36,284 nucleotides of DNA from Brevundimonas sp. (GTDB taxonomy: Bacteria; Pseudomonadota; Alphaproteobacteria; Caulobacterales; Caulobacteraceae): NCBI RefSeq assembly GCF_030656255.1, contig NZ_JAUSOE010000153.1:1-36284 (forward strand), given 5' to 3'. How positions within the stretch are numbered: position 1 is the first letter of the stretch; every line of letters begins with the position of its first letter. Of this stretch, positions 17,206 through 25,225 are shown one piece after another. The translations under genes were made by a program, and so were the position numbers. A model generated the notes under the pieces. That model was not told the origin of the DNA. It saw only the letters and a program-made list of their open reading frames with translations, and did no database searches.

Positions 17206-18802
17206 CTGCGGGTTCAAGCGGCAGAACCACGCGGAACAGGCTGCCGACGCCGGGCGTGCTGTCCACCTCGATCCGCCCGCCCATCAGTTGCGCCAGACCA
17301 TTGGCGACCGTCAGTCCCAGGCCCAGCCCCTCAGCGATCCGGGTGCTGCTTTCGTCTCGCTGGGCGAACGGGTCGAACAGGCGGGCGCTTTCGGCCTTGT
17401 CCATGCCCGGCCCGGTATCCTGAACCTCAAACACCAGGCCGTCGCGCTCCATGACACGCATGATCACCTCGCCTGAATCGGTAAATCGGATTGCGTTGTG
17501 GACCAGGGCGGCCATCACCTTTTCCAGGTGGACGGCGTCGCCCAGCCATTCCCCCCTCACCACCGCCTCGACCGTCAGCACCAGCCCCTTGGCCCCGGCG
17601 GCTCCGCGATAGTCGGACGTCAACCGTCGCAACAAGGTCTCAGGGCGGAACGGTCGCTCGACCAACTTCACCTCGCCGTCACCCAATCGGACCACGTCCA
17701 GAAGGTCCTCGATCAATCTCAATTGTCGCTGGCCGGAGGCTTTCAGAATGTCCAGCCGCTCGCGTTGTTTGGGCGCCAGCATGTCCATGCTCATGACCTC
17801 GGCCATGCCCAGAACACCGTTCAAGGGCGTTCGAAGTTCGTGGCTGACATTGGACAGGAACCGGGTCTTGGCGGCATTGGCCGCCTCCGCCCGCTCCAGC
17901 GCCACCGATAGGGCGGCCTCAGAATCGCCCAGACGCCGCACATCGGCCACCATCCGCGACACCAGCACGCCGCCGCCCACGGCCAACAGCGCCAATATCA
18001 AGATCACCAACGGCAAGGCCTGTGTCAGTATCTTCTGGCCCGGGCGCTGCGGCGTCCATACGATCTGGCCCAAGCGCGCCCCGGCCGCATCCAGGATCGG
18101 TACGCCGCTCATGCCTTCCGGCGGCGGCCCGGCCCCAGGCTGGAACCGCGCCCCCGCCGCACCCAGTCGATTTCGCAGCCAATCCAGTTCCGAATCGAAT
18201 GACTTGAACGAGGCGACCATGGGATCTGCGTCCGGGACCAGGCCGCCGGGCGTATGGCGAACGATGGTCGATACGCCGACGACATAGATGACGCCGTCGA
18301 TGTCGATGAAGGCTGATTTGAACCGGACCGCCCCCTTGGCGTGGGTCGATCTGTGGCGGCCCTGAGCCTCGGCGCGAAGCTGATTCACCAGAGGGCGGGC
18401 GGCGCGCACGAAGGGAACGGCGGCTTCCGCATCCGGCGCCGCATCATGATGGCTGGCCCGGATCAGCCGGCCGCTCGAATCATAGCCCAAGGTCGCGTGG
18501 TGGCCGTGGCGTGTCGTGTAGAGGCCGCCCATGAAGCGGTCGAACCATGTCGGATCGGTTGGGGCGGCCATTTCGGCGACCGCCTCGTCCCAAACCGTCG
18601 TCGGGTTCAGGTCTTCGCCGACGATTTCGAGAACACGCGTCAAACGCAGCGAGACAACGTCGCTTTCGCGTTTTCTTTGGTGGTCGTCGATCCCCCGGCT
18701 GACGGTGGTGAGGACGCCGACCATGCCGATGACGACGGCGAGCATCAGGACCAATAGGATCCTGTACCCCGCCAACTCGGATTTTCGTAGTCTTGTCCTC
18801 AT
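17177..18802 (-). CDS. membrane sensor histidine kinase with CHASE4-like periplasmic domain
   Basis: A 541-residue two-component sensor. Membrane helix at about 13-33; a periplasmic domain at 35-260 with [18 protein letters not shown] and [16 protein letters not shown] that resembles CHASE4; a second helix at about 262-282; a coiled linker; HisKA with the phospho-acceptor H321 ([16 protein letters not shown]); and HATPase with the N box (NAIRFT), DTGPGM and [12 protein letters not shown]. There is no receiver domain and no response regulator gene nearby, so its partner is elsewhere. It occupies the place after scpB where tatA is often found in relatives. Confidence 0.9.
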   Translation of the reverse strand: MRTRLRKSELAGYRILLVLMLAVVIGMVGVLTTVSRGIDDHQRKRESDVVSLRLTRVLEIVGEDLNPTTVWDEAVAEMAAPTDPTWFDRFMGGLYTTRHGHHATLGYDSSGRLIRASHHDAAPDAEAAVPFVRAARPLVNQLRAEAQGRHRSTHAKGAVRFKSAFIDIDGVIYVVGVSTIVRHTPGGLVPDADPMVASFKSFDSELDWLRNRLGAAGARFQPGAGPPPEGMSGVPILDAAGARLGQIVWTPQRPGQKILTQALPLVILILALLAVGGGVLVSRMVADVRRLGDSEAALSVALERAEAANAAKTRFLSNVSHELRTPLNGVLGMAEVMSMDMLAPKQRERLDILKASGQRQLRLIEDLLDVVRLGDGEVKLVERPFRPETLLRRLTSDYRGAAGAKGLVLTVEAVVRGEWLGDAVHLEKVMAALVHNAIRFTDSGEVIMRVMERDGLVFEVQDTGPGMDKAESARLFDPFAQRDESSTRIAEGLGLGLTVANGLAQLMGGRIEVDSTPGVGSLFRVVLPLEPAVRSSEAEAA

Positions 18803-18863
18803 GATGGAACGGTTAGCCCGTTCAGCAGATAAGCTCTTTTAAAGCCGCTATAGGCAGTTTCCC

Positions 18864-19523
18864 TTAGTTGCCGACAAAATCCTGCGCGAACTCCGGCGTG
18901 TCGTCTTCGCCCGCCAGACTGTCGTCATCGACATCGGCGCTTCGGCCGGGATCCGGCAGTTCGAATCCGACGGGCAGCGACAGGTCCAGCAGGCCCGCCG
19001 CCTTCATCTCCTGAACGCCCGGCAGGTCGTACAGGGTGGCCAAGCCAAAATGCTCCAGGAACCGGTCTGCGGTCGCATAGGTGACCGGCCGGCCCGGCGT
19101 CCGTCTGCGCCCCCGCAGCCGCACGAACCCCATCTCCAGCAGCAGATCCAGCGTGCCTTTTGACAGGGTGACGCCGCGCACGCTTTCGATCTCGGCGCGG
19201 GTGACGGGCTGGTGGTAGGCGATGATGGCCAGGGTCTCCAGCGCGGCCTTGGACAGACGGCGCGGCTCCTCGCGCTCCTCGGTCATCATGAAGGCCAGAT
19301 CCGGCGCGGTGCGGAACCGCCAGCGGTCGGCGACACACTCCAGCTCTACCCCCCGCCCTTCATAGCGGGCGCGCAGGCCCGATATGGCGCGCGCGACGTT
19401 ACAGCCTTCCGGCAGGCGGGCGGCGATCTCGCCGGCGGTCAGAGGCCCGGCGGCGGCGAACAACAGGGCCTCGACCCGGCGCTCGATCTCGGCCTCGTCG
19501 GGTTGGAACGAGAGGTCGCTCAC
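18864..19523 (-). CDS. scpB: segregation and condensation protein B
   Basis: Winged-helix subunit (219 aa) of the SMC-ScpAB condensin that compacts and separates the chromosome. Typical blocks are VEALLFAAAGPLTAGEIA, LSKAALETLAIIAYHQPVTRAEIE and SKGTLDLLLEMGFVR. Its ATG overlaps the scpA stop by four bases (ATGA), so the two are translationally coupled. Confidence 0.95.
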   Translation of the reverse strand: MSDLSFQPDEAEIERRVEALLFAAAGPLTAGEIAARLPEGCNVARAISGLRARYEGRGVELECVADRWRFRTAPDLAFMMTEEREEPRRLSKAALETLAIIAYHQPVTRAEIESVRGVTLSKGTLDLLLEMGFVRLRGRRRTPGRPVTYATADRFLEHFGLATLYDLPGVQEMKAAGLLDLSLPVGFELPDPGRSADVDDDSLAGEDDTPEFAQDFVGN

Positions 19524-20341
19524 GGCGTCAGCTCCAGCGGATGCCCGCCCCCGCGACGCTTCAGGAACAGCTCCGCAAACGCCTGCGTCTGGCGGATCTC
19601 CATCGCCCCCTCCTTCACCAGCTCCAGACTGGCCGACAGGGTCGAGGCGGTGTAGCTGGCCTGGCTGGGGCCGTCGTCATCCTCGGGATGCGGCGCCACC
19701 TGATCCAGCGGGGTCCAGTCGGCCAGCCGGGGCATGACCTCTCGCAACCAGTCGCGCGCCGCCTCCAGCGGAAAGGCCTCGACCCGCTGGCCGGGGGAAT
19801 AATGGCGCGCACCCTCGCGCCGACGCTGGGTTACATAGGCGCTCATCAGGTCGTACAGGCTGGCGTCGATCCGGTCCGAAGGGACGATCACCGTCGCCTC
19901 GGGGTCGCCGCGCGTGAAGACGTCGCGCTTCAGCTGGGGCCGGGCCATCAGCTGTTCGACCGCCTTGCGCATGGCCTCCAGCTTCTGCAGCCGGAACGCC
20001 AGGGCGGCGGCCATGACCTCGGCCGGCGGCTCCTCGCCCTTGTCCTTGTCGGCGCGCGGCAGCAGCAGGCGCGACTTCAGATAGGCCAGCCAGGACGCCA
20101 TCACGAGATAGTCCGCCGCCAGGGCGAAGTTGCGCCGCCGCGCCTCGTGCACGAAGGCCAGATACTGTTCCGCCAGCTGGGTGATCGACAGTTTCAGCAG
20201 ATCGACCTTCTGCGTCCGCGCCAGGGCCAGCAGGACGTGCAGCGGCCCCTCATAGCCGTCCAGATCGACGACGAAGGCCTCGCGCTCCTCAACCTCGGCG
20301 GCAGCGCTGAAATCCAGATTGGGCTGAAAGGCGTCGGTCAT
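19520..20341 (-). CDS. scpA: segregation and condensation protein A
   Basis: Kleisin subunit (273 aa) bridging the SMC heads. The family signature LDGYEGPLHVLLALARTQKV is at the N-terminus, followed by YLVMASWLAYLKSRLLLP and the C-terminal winged helix. It lies downstream of nagZ after a 54-base gap and overlaps scpB by four bases. Confidence 0.95.
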   Translation of the reverse strand: MTDAFQPNLDFSAAAEVEEREAFVVDLDGYEGPLHVLLALARTQKVDLLKLSITQLAEQYLAFVHEARRRNFALAADYLVMASWLAYLKSRLLLPRADKDKGEEPPAEVMAAALAFRLQKLEAMRKAVEQLMARPQLKRDVFTRGDPEATVIVPSDRIDASLYDLMSAYVTQRRREGARHYSPGQRVEAFPLEAARDWLREVMPRLADWTPLDQVAPHPEDDDGPSQASYTASTLSASLELVKEGAMEIRQTQAFAELFLKRRGGGHPLELTP

Positions 20342-20395
20342 CTTGTTCGGCCTACCGCGCTTCGCGCTGCTTGAGGCCGATAGAGTCTACGCGGA

Positions 20396-21445
20396 TCACG
20401 CCTGCGCCTCCCCCACGTCCGGCCCCTTTGCGGCGTCCGTCTTGCCCGCCATCGCCCGGAAGAAGCGTTCATGCCCCGCGACAGGATCAAGGAGTTCGGG
20501 ACTGCGGACGATCCGCGCCATAGCCGCCTCGGCCCTGGCCTTCGCCTTGCCCTTCAGCTTGCCCGTCGCCTCGGCCACGGCCTGCATCTCGGCCATGTCG
20601 CCGTTGCAGTGAAGCACGATGTCGCAGCCCGCCTTCAAGGATTGATGCGCCCGCTCGCCCAGGGATCCCCTCAGCGCCTGCATCGACAGGTCGTCGGTCA
20701 TGATCAGGCCGGAAAAGCCCAGATGCTCGCGCATCATCCGCACGGCCTTCTTCGACTGGGTCGCCGGCCGCTTCTTGTCGACGGCGGTGAAGACGATATG
20801 GGCCGTCATCGCCCAGGGCATGTCGGACAACGCCTTGAACGGCGCGAAGTCCCAGGCGTCCAGGGTGTCGAAATCGGCGTTGACCATCGGCAGGTCCTTG
20901 TGGCTGTCGGCGAAGGCCCGGCCATGGCCCGGCATATGTTTGATACAGGGCAGAACCCCGCCCGCCAGCAGCCCCTCGGCCGCCGCCCGCCCCAGCACGG
21001 CGACCATAGCCGGATCCGGACCATAGGCGCGGTCGCCGACGATGTCGTGGGCGCCGGGCACCGGCACGTCCAGCACCGGCAACAGGTCGACGTTGATCCC
21101 AACCTCGCGCAGATCATGCGCCATCAGCCGCGCCCCCAGACGCGCCAGTTCACGCGCCTCCATCGGGTCGTTCGCCGCCCTCAGATAGGCGTTCCCCGGC
21201 GGATATTTGGGCCAGTGCGGCGGTCCCATCCGCTGGACCCGGCCGCCCTCCTGGTCGATCAGGATGGGCGCCTCGGCATCGCCGATCACGGCGCGCAGCT
21301 CGTCGGTCAGGGCCCGCACCTGTTCCGGCGTATCGATATTGCGCCGGAACAGCACGAAGCCCCACGGCCGCGCCTCGGCGAAGAAGGCGCGTTCGTCGTC
21401 GGTCAGCCTATGGCCCGAACAGCCGTAGATGGCGGCGGAGGTCAC
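20396..21445 (-). CDS. nagZ: beta-N-acetylhexosaminidase (NagZ)
   Basis: Glycoside hydrolase family 3 enzyme (349 aa) that removes GlcNAc from anhydromuropeptides in peptidoglycan recycling. Visible motifs are LIDQEGGRVQRM, the flexible-loop catalytic His/Asp segment KHMPGHGRAFADSHKDLP, and the conserved Asp in SGLIMTDDLSMQAL. The GTG at 21445 is chosen as start because it overlaps the SPOR gene stop as GTGA; the frame also has a TTG at 21457. Neighbouring a SPOR protein that binds glycan strands fits a cell-wall role. Confidence 0.93.
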   Translation of the reverse strand: MTSAAIYGCSGHRLTDDERAFFAEARPWGFVLFRRNIDTPEQVRALTDELRAVIGDAEAPILIDQEGGRVQRMGPPHWPKYPPGNAYLRAANDPMEARELARLGARLMAHDLREVGINVDLLPVLDVPVPGAHDIVGDRAYGPDPAMVAVLGRAAAEGLLAGGVLPCIKHMPGHGRAFADSHKDLPMVNADFDTLDAWDFAPFKALSDMPWAMTAHIVFTAVDKKRPATQSKKAVRMMREHLGFSGLIMTDDLSMQALRGSLGERAHQSLKAGCDIVLHCNGDMAEMQAVAEATGKLKGKAKARAEAAMARIVRSPELLDPVAGHERFFRAMAGKTDAAKGPDVGEAQA

Positions 21446-22212
21446 CGAACGATGCAATCCCGTCCGGCGGCCTTCAGGGCGTTGCAGAAGGCGACCGCGC
21501 GCTCGCGCGACAGGCCCGAGAAGGTGGTGCGGTACAGGGTCGAACCGCTGGACGAGGTGACTTCCGTCACCCGCTTCTGGGCGCCCGAGGCGTATTGGCC
21601 GAACCGGCCGGCGACAACGGCGTATTCGCGGTCGGCGATCTCGGTCGAGGAGAAGGCGCCGATCTGGACCGAGGCCGAACCCGTGGCGGCGCCGGCGGCC
21701 GGCGCGGGAGCAGGCGCAGCCGGGGTCGGCGTGGTCGGACGCGGCGCGGGGGCGGCGGGCGTTGCGGCGGCAGGCGGCAGGCCCTGTCCGGTCGGGGCGG
21801 CGGCCGGCGGCGCAGCGGGGCGCGGCTGGGGCGTTTCCGGGGGCGGGGTAAAGGTCACTGGGGCGTCAGTGGTCTCGGCCTCGTCGCGATAGACGCGCAC
21901 CCCGGCCGCCGGATCCACAGGCTGGGCGTCGACGGGAGCGGCGGTCTTCATCTCGCCGACGGGCTGGCCCACGGCGGGCGGGGCGTCGGTCGAGGCGCGC
22001 ATGCCCGAACGATAGAAGAAGATCACGGCGATGATCAGGACCAGCAGGACCACCGCGCTGATGATCAAGGTCACCGGCGGCGCCTTGCCCCCGCCCGAAC
22101 CGACATTGCGGCCGCTGCGCGGATCATAGGAATTGCGACGGAAGGGCAGGTCGTCGTCGGTCGGGGGCGTATAGGCGCCCCGGCCCGGTCGGTTTTCATC
22201 ATCGAAAGACAT
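21442..22212 (-). CDS. SPOR-domain membrane protein
   Basis: Cell-envelope protein (256 aa). A charged N-terminal cytoplasmic part, one membrane helix at about 48-68 (LIISAVVLLVLIIAVIFFY), a long Pro/Ala-rich linker (about 120-180) and a C-terminal SPOR domain (about 182-256, starting SASVQIGAFSSTEIADREYA). SPOR domains bind denuded glycan strands at division septa. In related genomes this gene follows argS; here the gene upstream is dgt. Confidence 0.9.
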   Translation of the reverse strand: MSFDDENRPGRGAYTPPTDDDLPFRRNSYDPRSGRNVGSGGGKAPPVTLIISAVVLLVLIIAVIFFYRSGMRASTDAPPAVGQPVGEMKTAAPVDAQPVDPAAGVRVYRDEAETTDAPVTFTPPPETPQPRPAAPPAAAPTGQGLPPAAATPAAPAPRPTTPTPAAPAPAPAAGAATGSASVQIGAFSSTEIADREYAVVAGRFGQYASGAQKRVTEVTSSSGSTLYRTTFSGLSRERAVAFCNALKAAGRDCIVR

Positions 22213-22292
22213 GGTCGCGCTCCGCCGTCTGTCCGACGCAGCGAATCGGCGCGTCGAACGGTTAGTCTAACGCCCCGCCGCCGTCTTTCGAA

Positions 22293-23483
22293 TCACAGAT
22301 CGAGCGCAAGGTCGAGGCTGAACAGTTTCTGGTGGACTTCTATTGCGTAGCGGTCGGTCATACCGGCGATGTAATCGCACACCGCGCGCGCCCTCAGGGT
22401 CGGGTCTTGGATGGCCGCCGGCACGGCCCATTCCGGCGGCATCACCTCCGGCTCGGCCATGAACAGTTCGAACAGTTGCGACAGAACCCGCCGCGCCTGG
22501 CTGCGTGTGCGGTTGACCCGGTAATGGCGATACATCCGCTCGAACAGGAACTTGCGCAGGATCGCCAGGTCCGCGTGCATCGACCGCGAGAAGTCCACCA
22601 TGGTCCGGGTCGCCGTGCGCACGTCCTCGGTCGAGCCGATCCGGTCGTCCTCCAGCCGCCGCGCCGTCTCGGCCAGGACGTCCTCGACCATGACCCCGAT
22701 CATCCGCCGCACGGCCTCGATCCGCAGCATCCGGTCGTCGATGGCCGGCCAGTCGCGCCGCACCTCGGCCAGCATCGGTCCGATCAGTGGCACCTGATCG
22801 AGATCCTGAAGCGTGATCAACCCGGCCTGCACCCCGTCGTCAACGTCGTGATTGTTATAGGCGATGTCGTCGGCGATGGCCGCGCACTGGGCCTCCAGCG
22901 AGGCGAAAGTGCCCAGGCGCAGATCCCAGCCCGCCTCCCCGCCGGTCCTGTAGGGCCGCACCACCGACCAGGCCGGTTCGTCCAGTCGGTGCGACACCGG
23001 GCCATTGTGCTTGATGACCCCCTCGACCGTCTCCCAGCTCAGGTTCAGCCCGTCGAACTGCGGATAGCGGTTCTCCAGCTCGGTCACGACGCGGAAGCTC
23101 TGGACATTGTGGTCGAAGCCGCCGTGATCGGCCATCTGGATCACCAGCTCGTCCTCGCCCGCATGGGCGAAGGGCGGATGGCCCAGGTCGTGGGCCAGGG
23201 CCACCGTCTCGGCCAGATCGTCGTCCAGCCGCAGCGCATGGGCCAGCGACCTGGCGATCTGGGCCACCTCCAGCGAATGGGTCAGGCGGGTGCGGTAGTG
23301 GTCGCCCTCGTGCGCGACGAAGACCTGGGTCTTCTCTTTCAGACGCCGAAACGCCGTCGCATGGATGATGCGGTCGCGGTCGCGCGCGAACGGCGTGCGG
23401 GTACGGCTGGGCGGTTCAAAGAAGCGGCGCCCCTGGCTCAATTCGGCGCGTTCGGCGTAGGGGGCGAGAGGTGTCTGGCTCAA
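22293..23483 (-). CDS. dgt: dGTP triphosphohydrolase-like protein (HD domain)
   Basis: Deoxyguanosinetriphosphate triphosphohydrolase-like protein (396 aa). The HD metal site is read as [15 protein letters not shown] and [18 protein letters not shown], with the later conserved [13 protein letters not shown]. The TTG at 23483 (protein starting [17 protein letters not shown]) fits the family length. An upstream ATG at 23546 falls inside a good -10 element, so it is unlikely to be transcribed. The frame continues even further upstream by chance. It is divergent from erpA. Confidence 0.9.
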   Translation of the reverse strand: MSQTPLAPYAERAELSQGRRFFEPPSRTRTPFARDRDRIIHATAFRRLKEKTQVFVAHEGDHYRTRLTHSLEVAQIARSLAHALRLDDDLAETVALAHDLGHPPFAHAGEDELVIQMADHGGFDHNVQSFRVVTELENRYPQFDGLNLSWETVEGVIKHNGPVSHRLDEPAWSVVRPYRTGGEAGWDLRLGTFASLEAQCAAIADDIAYNNHDVDDGVQAGLITLQDLDQVPLIGPMLAEVRRDWPAIDDRMLRIEAVRRMIGVMVEDVLAETARRLEDDRIGSTEDVRTATRTMVDFSRSMHADLAILRKFLFERMYRHYRVNRTRSQARRVLSQLFELFMAEPEVMPPEWAVPAAIQDPTLRARAVCDYIAGMTDRYAIEVHQKLFSLDLALDL

Positions 23484-23543
23484 GTCGTCAACTTTGCAGC
23501 AGCTTTGATGCGACGGGGCCTTTGCGAACGCCCGCACGCGCCT

Positions 23544-23571
23544 CATATAGACAGCCGTGAGCACCGTCCAA
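23544..23571 (-). promoter_or_regulatory. candidate sigma-70 promoter for dgt
   Basis: On the minus strand TTGGAC (23566-23571) and TATATG (23544-23549) are separated by 16 bases. The -35 lies within the first codons of the divergent erpA, so the two genes have overlapping control regions. It supports the downstream TTG as the dgt start. Confidence 0.5.
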
Positions 23572-23943
23572 TCCACAGAACCGTCCACACCCGCCTTTAC
23601 GGTCGCCACGCGCGCGCCGGAAGGCATTGTCCTGGCCGCCAGCGCCGCCAAACGCCTGGCCAAACTTAGCGTGGCCGAGGGCAAGACCCTCATGCTGCGC
23701 GTCGCGGTGGACGGCGGCGGCTGTTCGGGCTTCCAGTACCGGTTCGAACTGGTCGAGACGGCCGAGGACGACGACCTGCGCATCCAGGCCGACGGCCAGG
23801 CGGCGGTGATCGACCCCGTCTCGGTCCCCTTCCTGAAGAATTCCGAGATCGCCTATGTCGACGAACTGGCCGGCGCCCAGTTCGTGGTACGCAACCCCAA
23901 CGCCGCCTCCAGCTGCGGCTGCGGCGTCAGCTTCTCGATCTGA
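23557..23943 (+). CDS. erpA: A-type iron-sulfur cluster carrier
   Basis: Fe-S cluster insertion protein of the IscA/ErpA family (128 aa). The three cluster-ligand cysteines are present in [11 protein letters not shown] and in the C-terminal [11 protein letters not shown]. The N-terminal extension of about 20 residues is common in alphaproteobacteria. The start is a GTG at 23557. It is divergent from dgt, which is a common arrangement in this order. ErpA versus another A-type paralogue cannot be settled from sequence alone. Confidence 0.92.
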   Translation: MSTVQSTEPSTPAFTVATRAPEGIVLAASAAKRLAKLSVAEGKTLMLRVAVDGGGCSGFQYRFELVETAEDDDLRIQADGQAAVIDPVSVPFLKNSEIAYVDELAGAQFVVRNPNAASSCGCGVSFSI

Positions 23944-23949
23944 CGGCGG

Positions 23950-24132
23950 TCAGCGTCGGCGTCGGATCAAGGCCCAGACGGTGACGATCACGGTCGAGGC
24001 CAGCAGGGTCGAAAAGACCGCATCCCAGACGCCGTCCCCCAGCAACGCCCCGATCAGCCCCGTCAGGCTGAGCACGAACACCACGATGGGCGCGCCGAAG
24101 ATGGCCCTGATATTCAGGTCCTTGCGGCTCAT
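23950..24132 (-). CDS. small two-helix membrane protein, 60 aa
   Basis: Starts MSRKDLNIRAIFGAP and contains two hydrophobic segments (IVVFVLSLTGLIGALLG and STLLASTVIVTVWALI) ending in RRRR. The ATG overlaps the stop of the PepSY gene by four bases (ATGA). An earlier frame start would give 88 residues, but its added part is Gly/Arg/Pro-rich and inside the PepSY gene. Its position as last gene of the TonB receptor-PepSY unit suggests a helper in iron uptake or reduction. The function is unknown. Confidence 0.75.
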   Translation of the reverse strand: MSRKDLNIRAIFGAPIVVFVLSLTGLIGALLGDGVWDAVFSTLLASTVIVTVWALIRRRR

Positions 24133-25220
24133 GCCGGCTTCCGCCGTCCCTTGCCCAGCCACAGGTACAGGCCGGACCCCAGGATGACGATGGTCGCCAC
24201 GTCCAGCAGCGCCCACAGGATCTTCAGCCCCAGCCCGCCATAGTCGCCGAAGTGCAACGGCTGGGACAGCGACAGGGCCTTCACATACCAGGGCGTCGGC
24301 GCCACGGCCGCCAGTTCCCCGGTCCGGGCGTCGATCAGGGCCGGTGTGGTCAGATGGGTCGTCAGCGGCGTGTCGCCGTGGAAGAAGACGGCGTAGTGGT
24401 GATCGGTCGAATAGTCGGTTCCCGGAAAGGCGACGAACTGCAGCTTCATGCCGGGCAGAGCCTGTTTGGCCCGCTCCACCGCCGCATCCAGCGAGGCCCG
24501 CTCGCCGGCCGGCGCCGGGGCGTCATAGGCGACGGTCAGTTCCTTCAGCGCCGTGTTCTTCCAATAGGCCAGGATCGGCGTGGCCAGGGTGTTGACCACG
24601 CCCGTCGCCCCCACCACCAACAGCCAGGCCACGGTCACCACGCCCAGCAGGTTGTGATAGTCCAGCCACCGCGTCCGCGCCGACTTAGCCGCGCGCACCG
24701 TGCCGAACGGCAGCCGCCGCATGAAGGGCGCGTACAGCACCACCCCCGACACGACCGCCACGATCAGCATCAGTCCCATCAGGCCCAGGAACAACATGCC
24801 CGGCAGGCCTAGGAACAGGTCTGTGTGCAGCTGAAGCAGGAACTCCATGACCGGATGGCCCGCCACGGGCGGCGCGACCTGGCCGCTGGTCTGGTCGATC
24901 GGCTCGAAACTGTAGCGCCCGGCCGGGCCGTTCGGATCGACGCTGGTGACGTTCACCACCGGACGATCCTCGTCGAAGCTCATGAAGGCCGGAACCTCGC
25001 CCGGATGCCGCGCCATCGCCGCCGCCAGCACCTGGTCCAGATCCAGCCCCGGCCCGTCCGGATCCGCCGGCGCCCAGGCCTGATCCAGCAGCACCTCCTC
25101 GATCTCGTGCGTGAACACCAGCGGCAGGCCCGTGACGCACAGCATCAGCAGGAAGAGCGTGGCGACCAGGCTCGACCATTTGTGCGTCCAGGACCAGGCG
25201 CGGAGGGTCCGCGTCTTCAT
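24129..25220 (-). CDS. PepSY-associated transmembrane protein
   Basis: Membrane protein (363 aa) of the type found beside siderophore receptors, some of which act as inner-membrane ferric-siderophore reductases. There are four membrane helices: TMs at about 17-38, 144-166, 192-216 and 335-355. Histidines that could bind haem or metal are in WTHKWSS, LHTDLFLG, DYHNLLG and LHFGDYGG. The PepSY-type periplasmic parts lie between. It starts 5 bases after the TonB receptor stop, and so is co-transcribed with it. Confidence 0.9.
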   Translation of the reverse strand: MKTRTLRAWSWTHKWSSLVATLFLLMLCVTGLPLVFTHEIEEVLLDQAWAPADPDGPGLDLDQVLAAAMARHPGEVPAFMSFDEDRPVVNVTSVDPNGPAGRYSFEPIDQTSGQVAPPVAGHPVMEFLLQLHTDLFLGLPGMLFLGLMGLMLIVAVVSGVVLYAPFMRRLPFGTVRAAKSARTRWLDYHNLLGVVTVAWLLVVGATGVVNTLATPILAYWKNTALKELTVAYDAPAPAGERASLDAAVERAKQALPGMKLQFVAFPGTDYSTDHHYAVFFHGDTPLTTHLTTPALIDARTGELAAVAPTPWYVKALSLSQPLHFGDYGGLGLKILWALLDVATIVILGSGLYLWLGKGRRKPA

Positions 25221-25225
25221 GCGGG

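Noticed and set aside
22332..23669. 445-codon frame on the plus strand opposite dgt
   Set aside because: Antisense to dgt and overlapping the start of erpA in another frame; composition is His/Pro/Gly/Arg biased and no family is recognisable.
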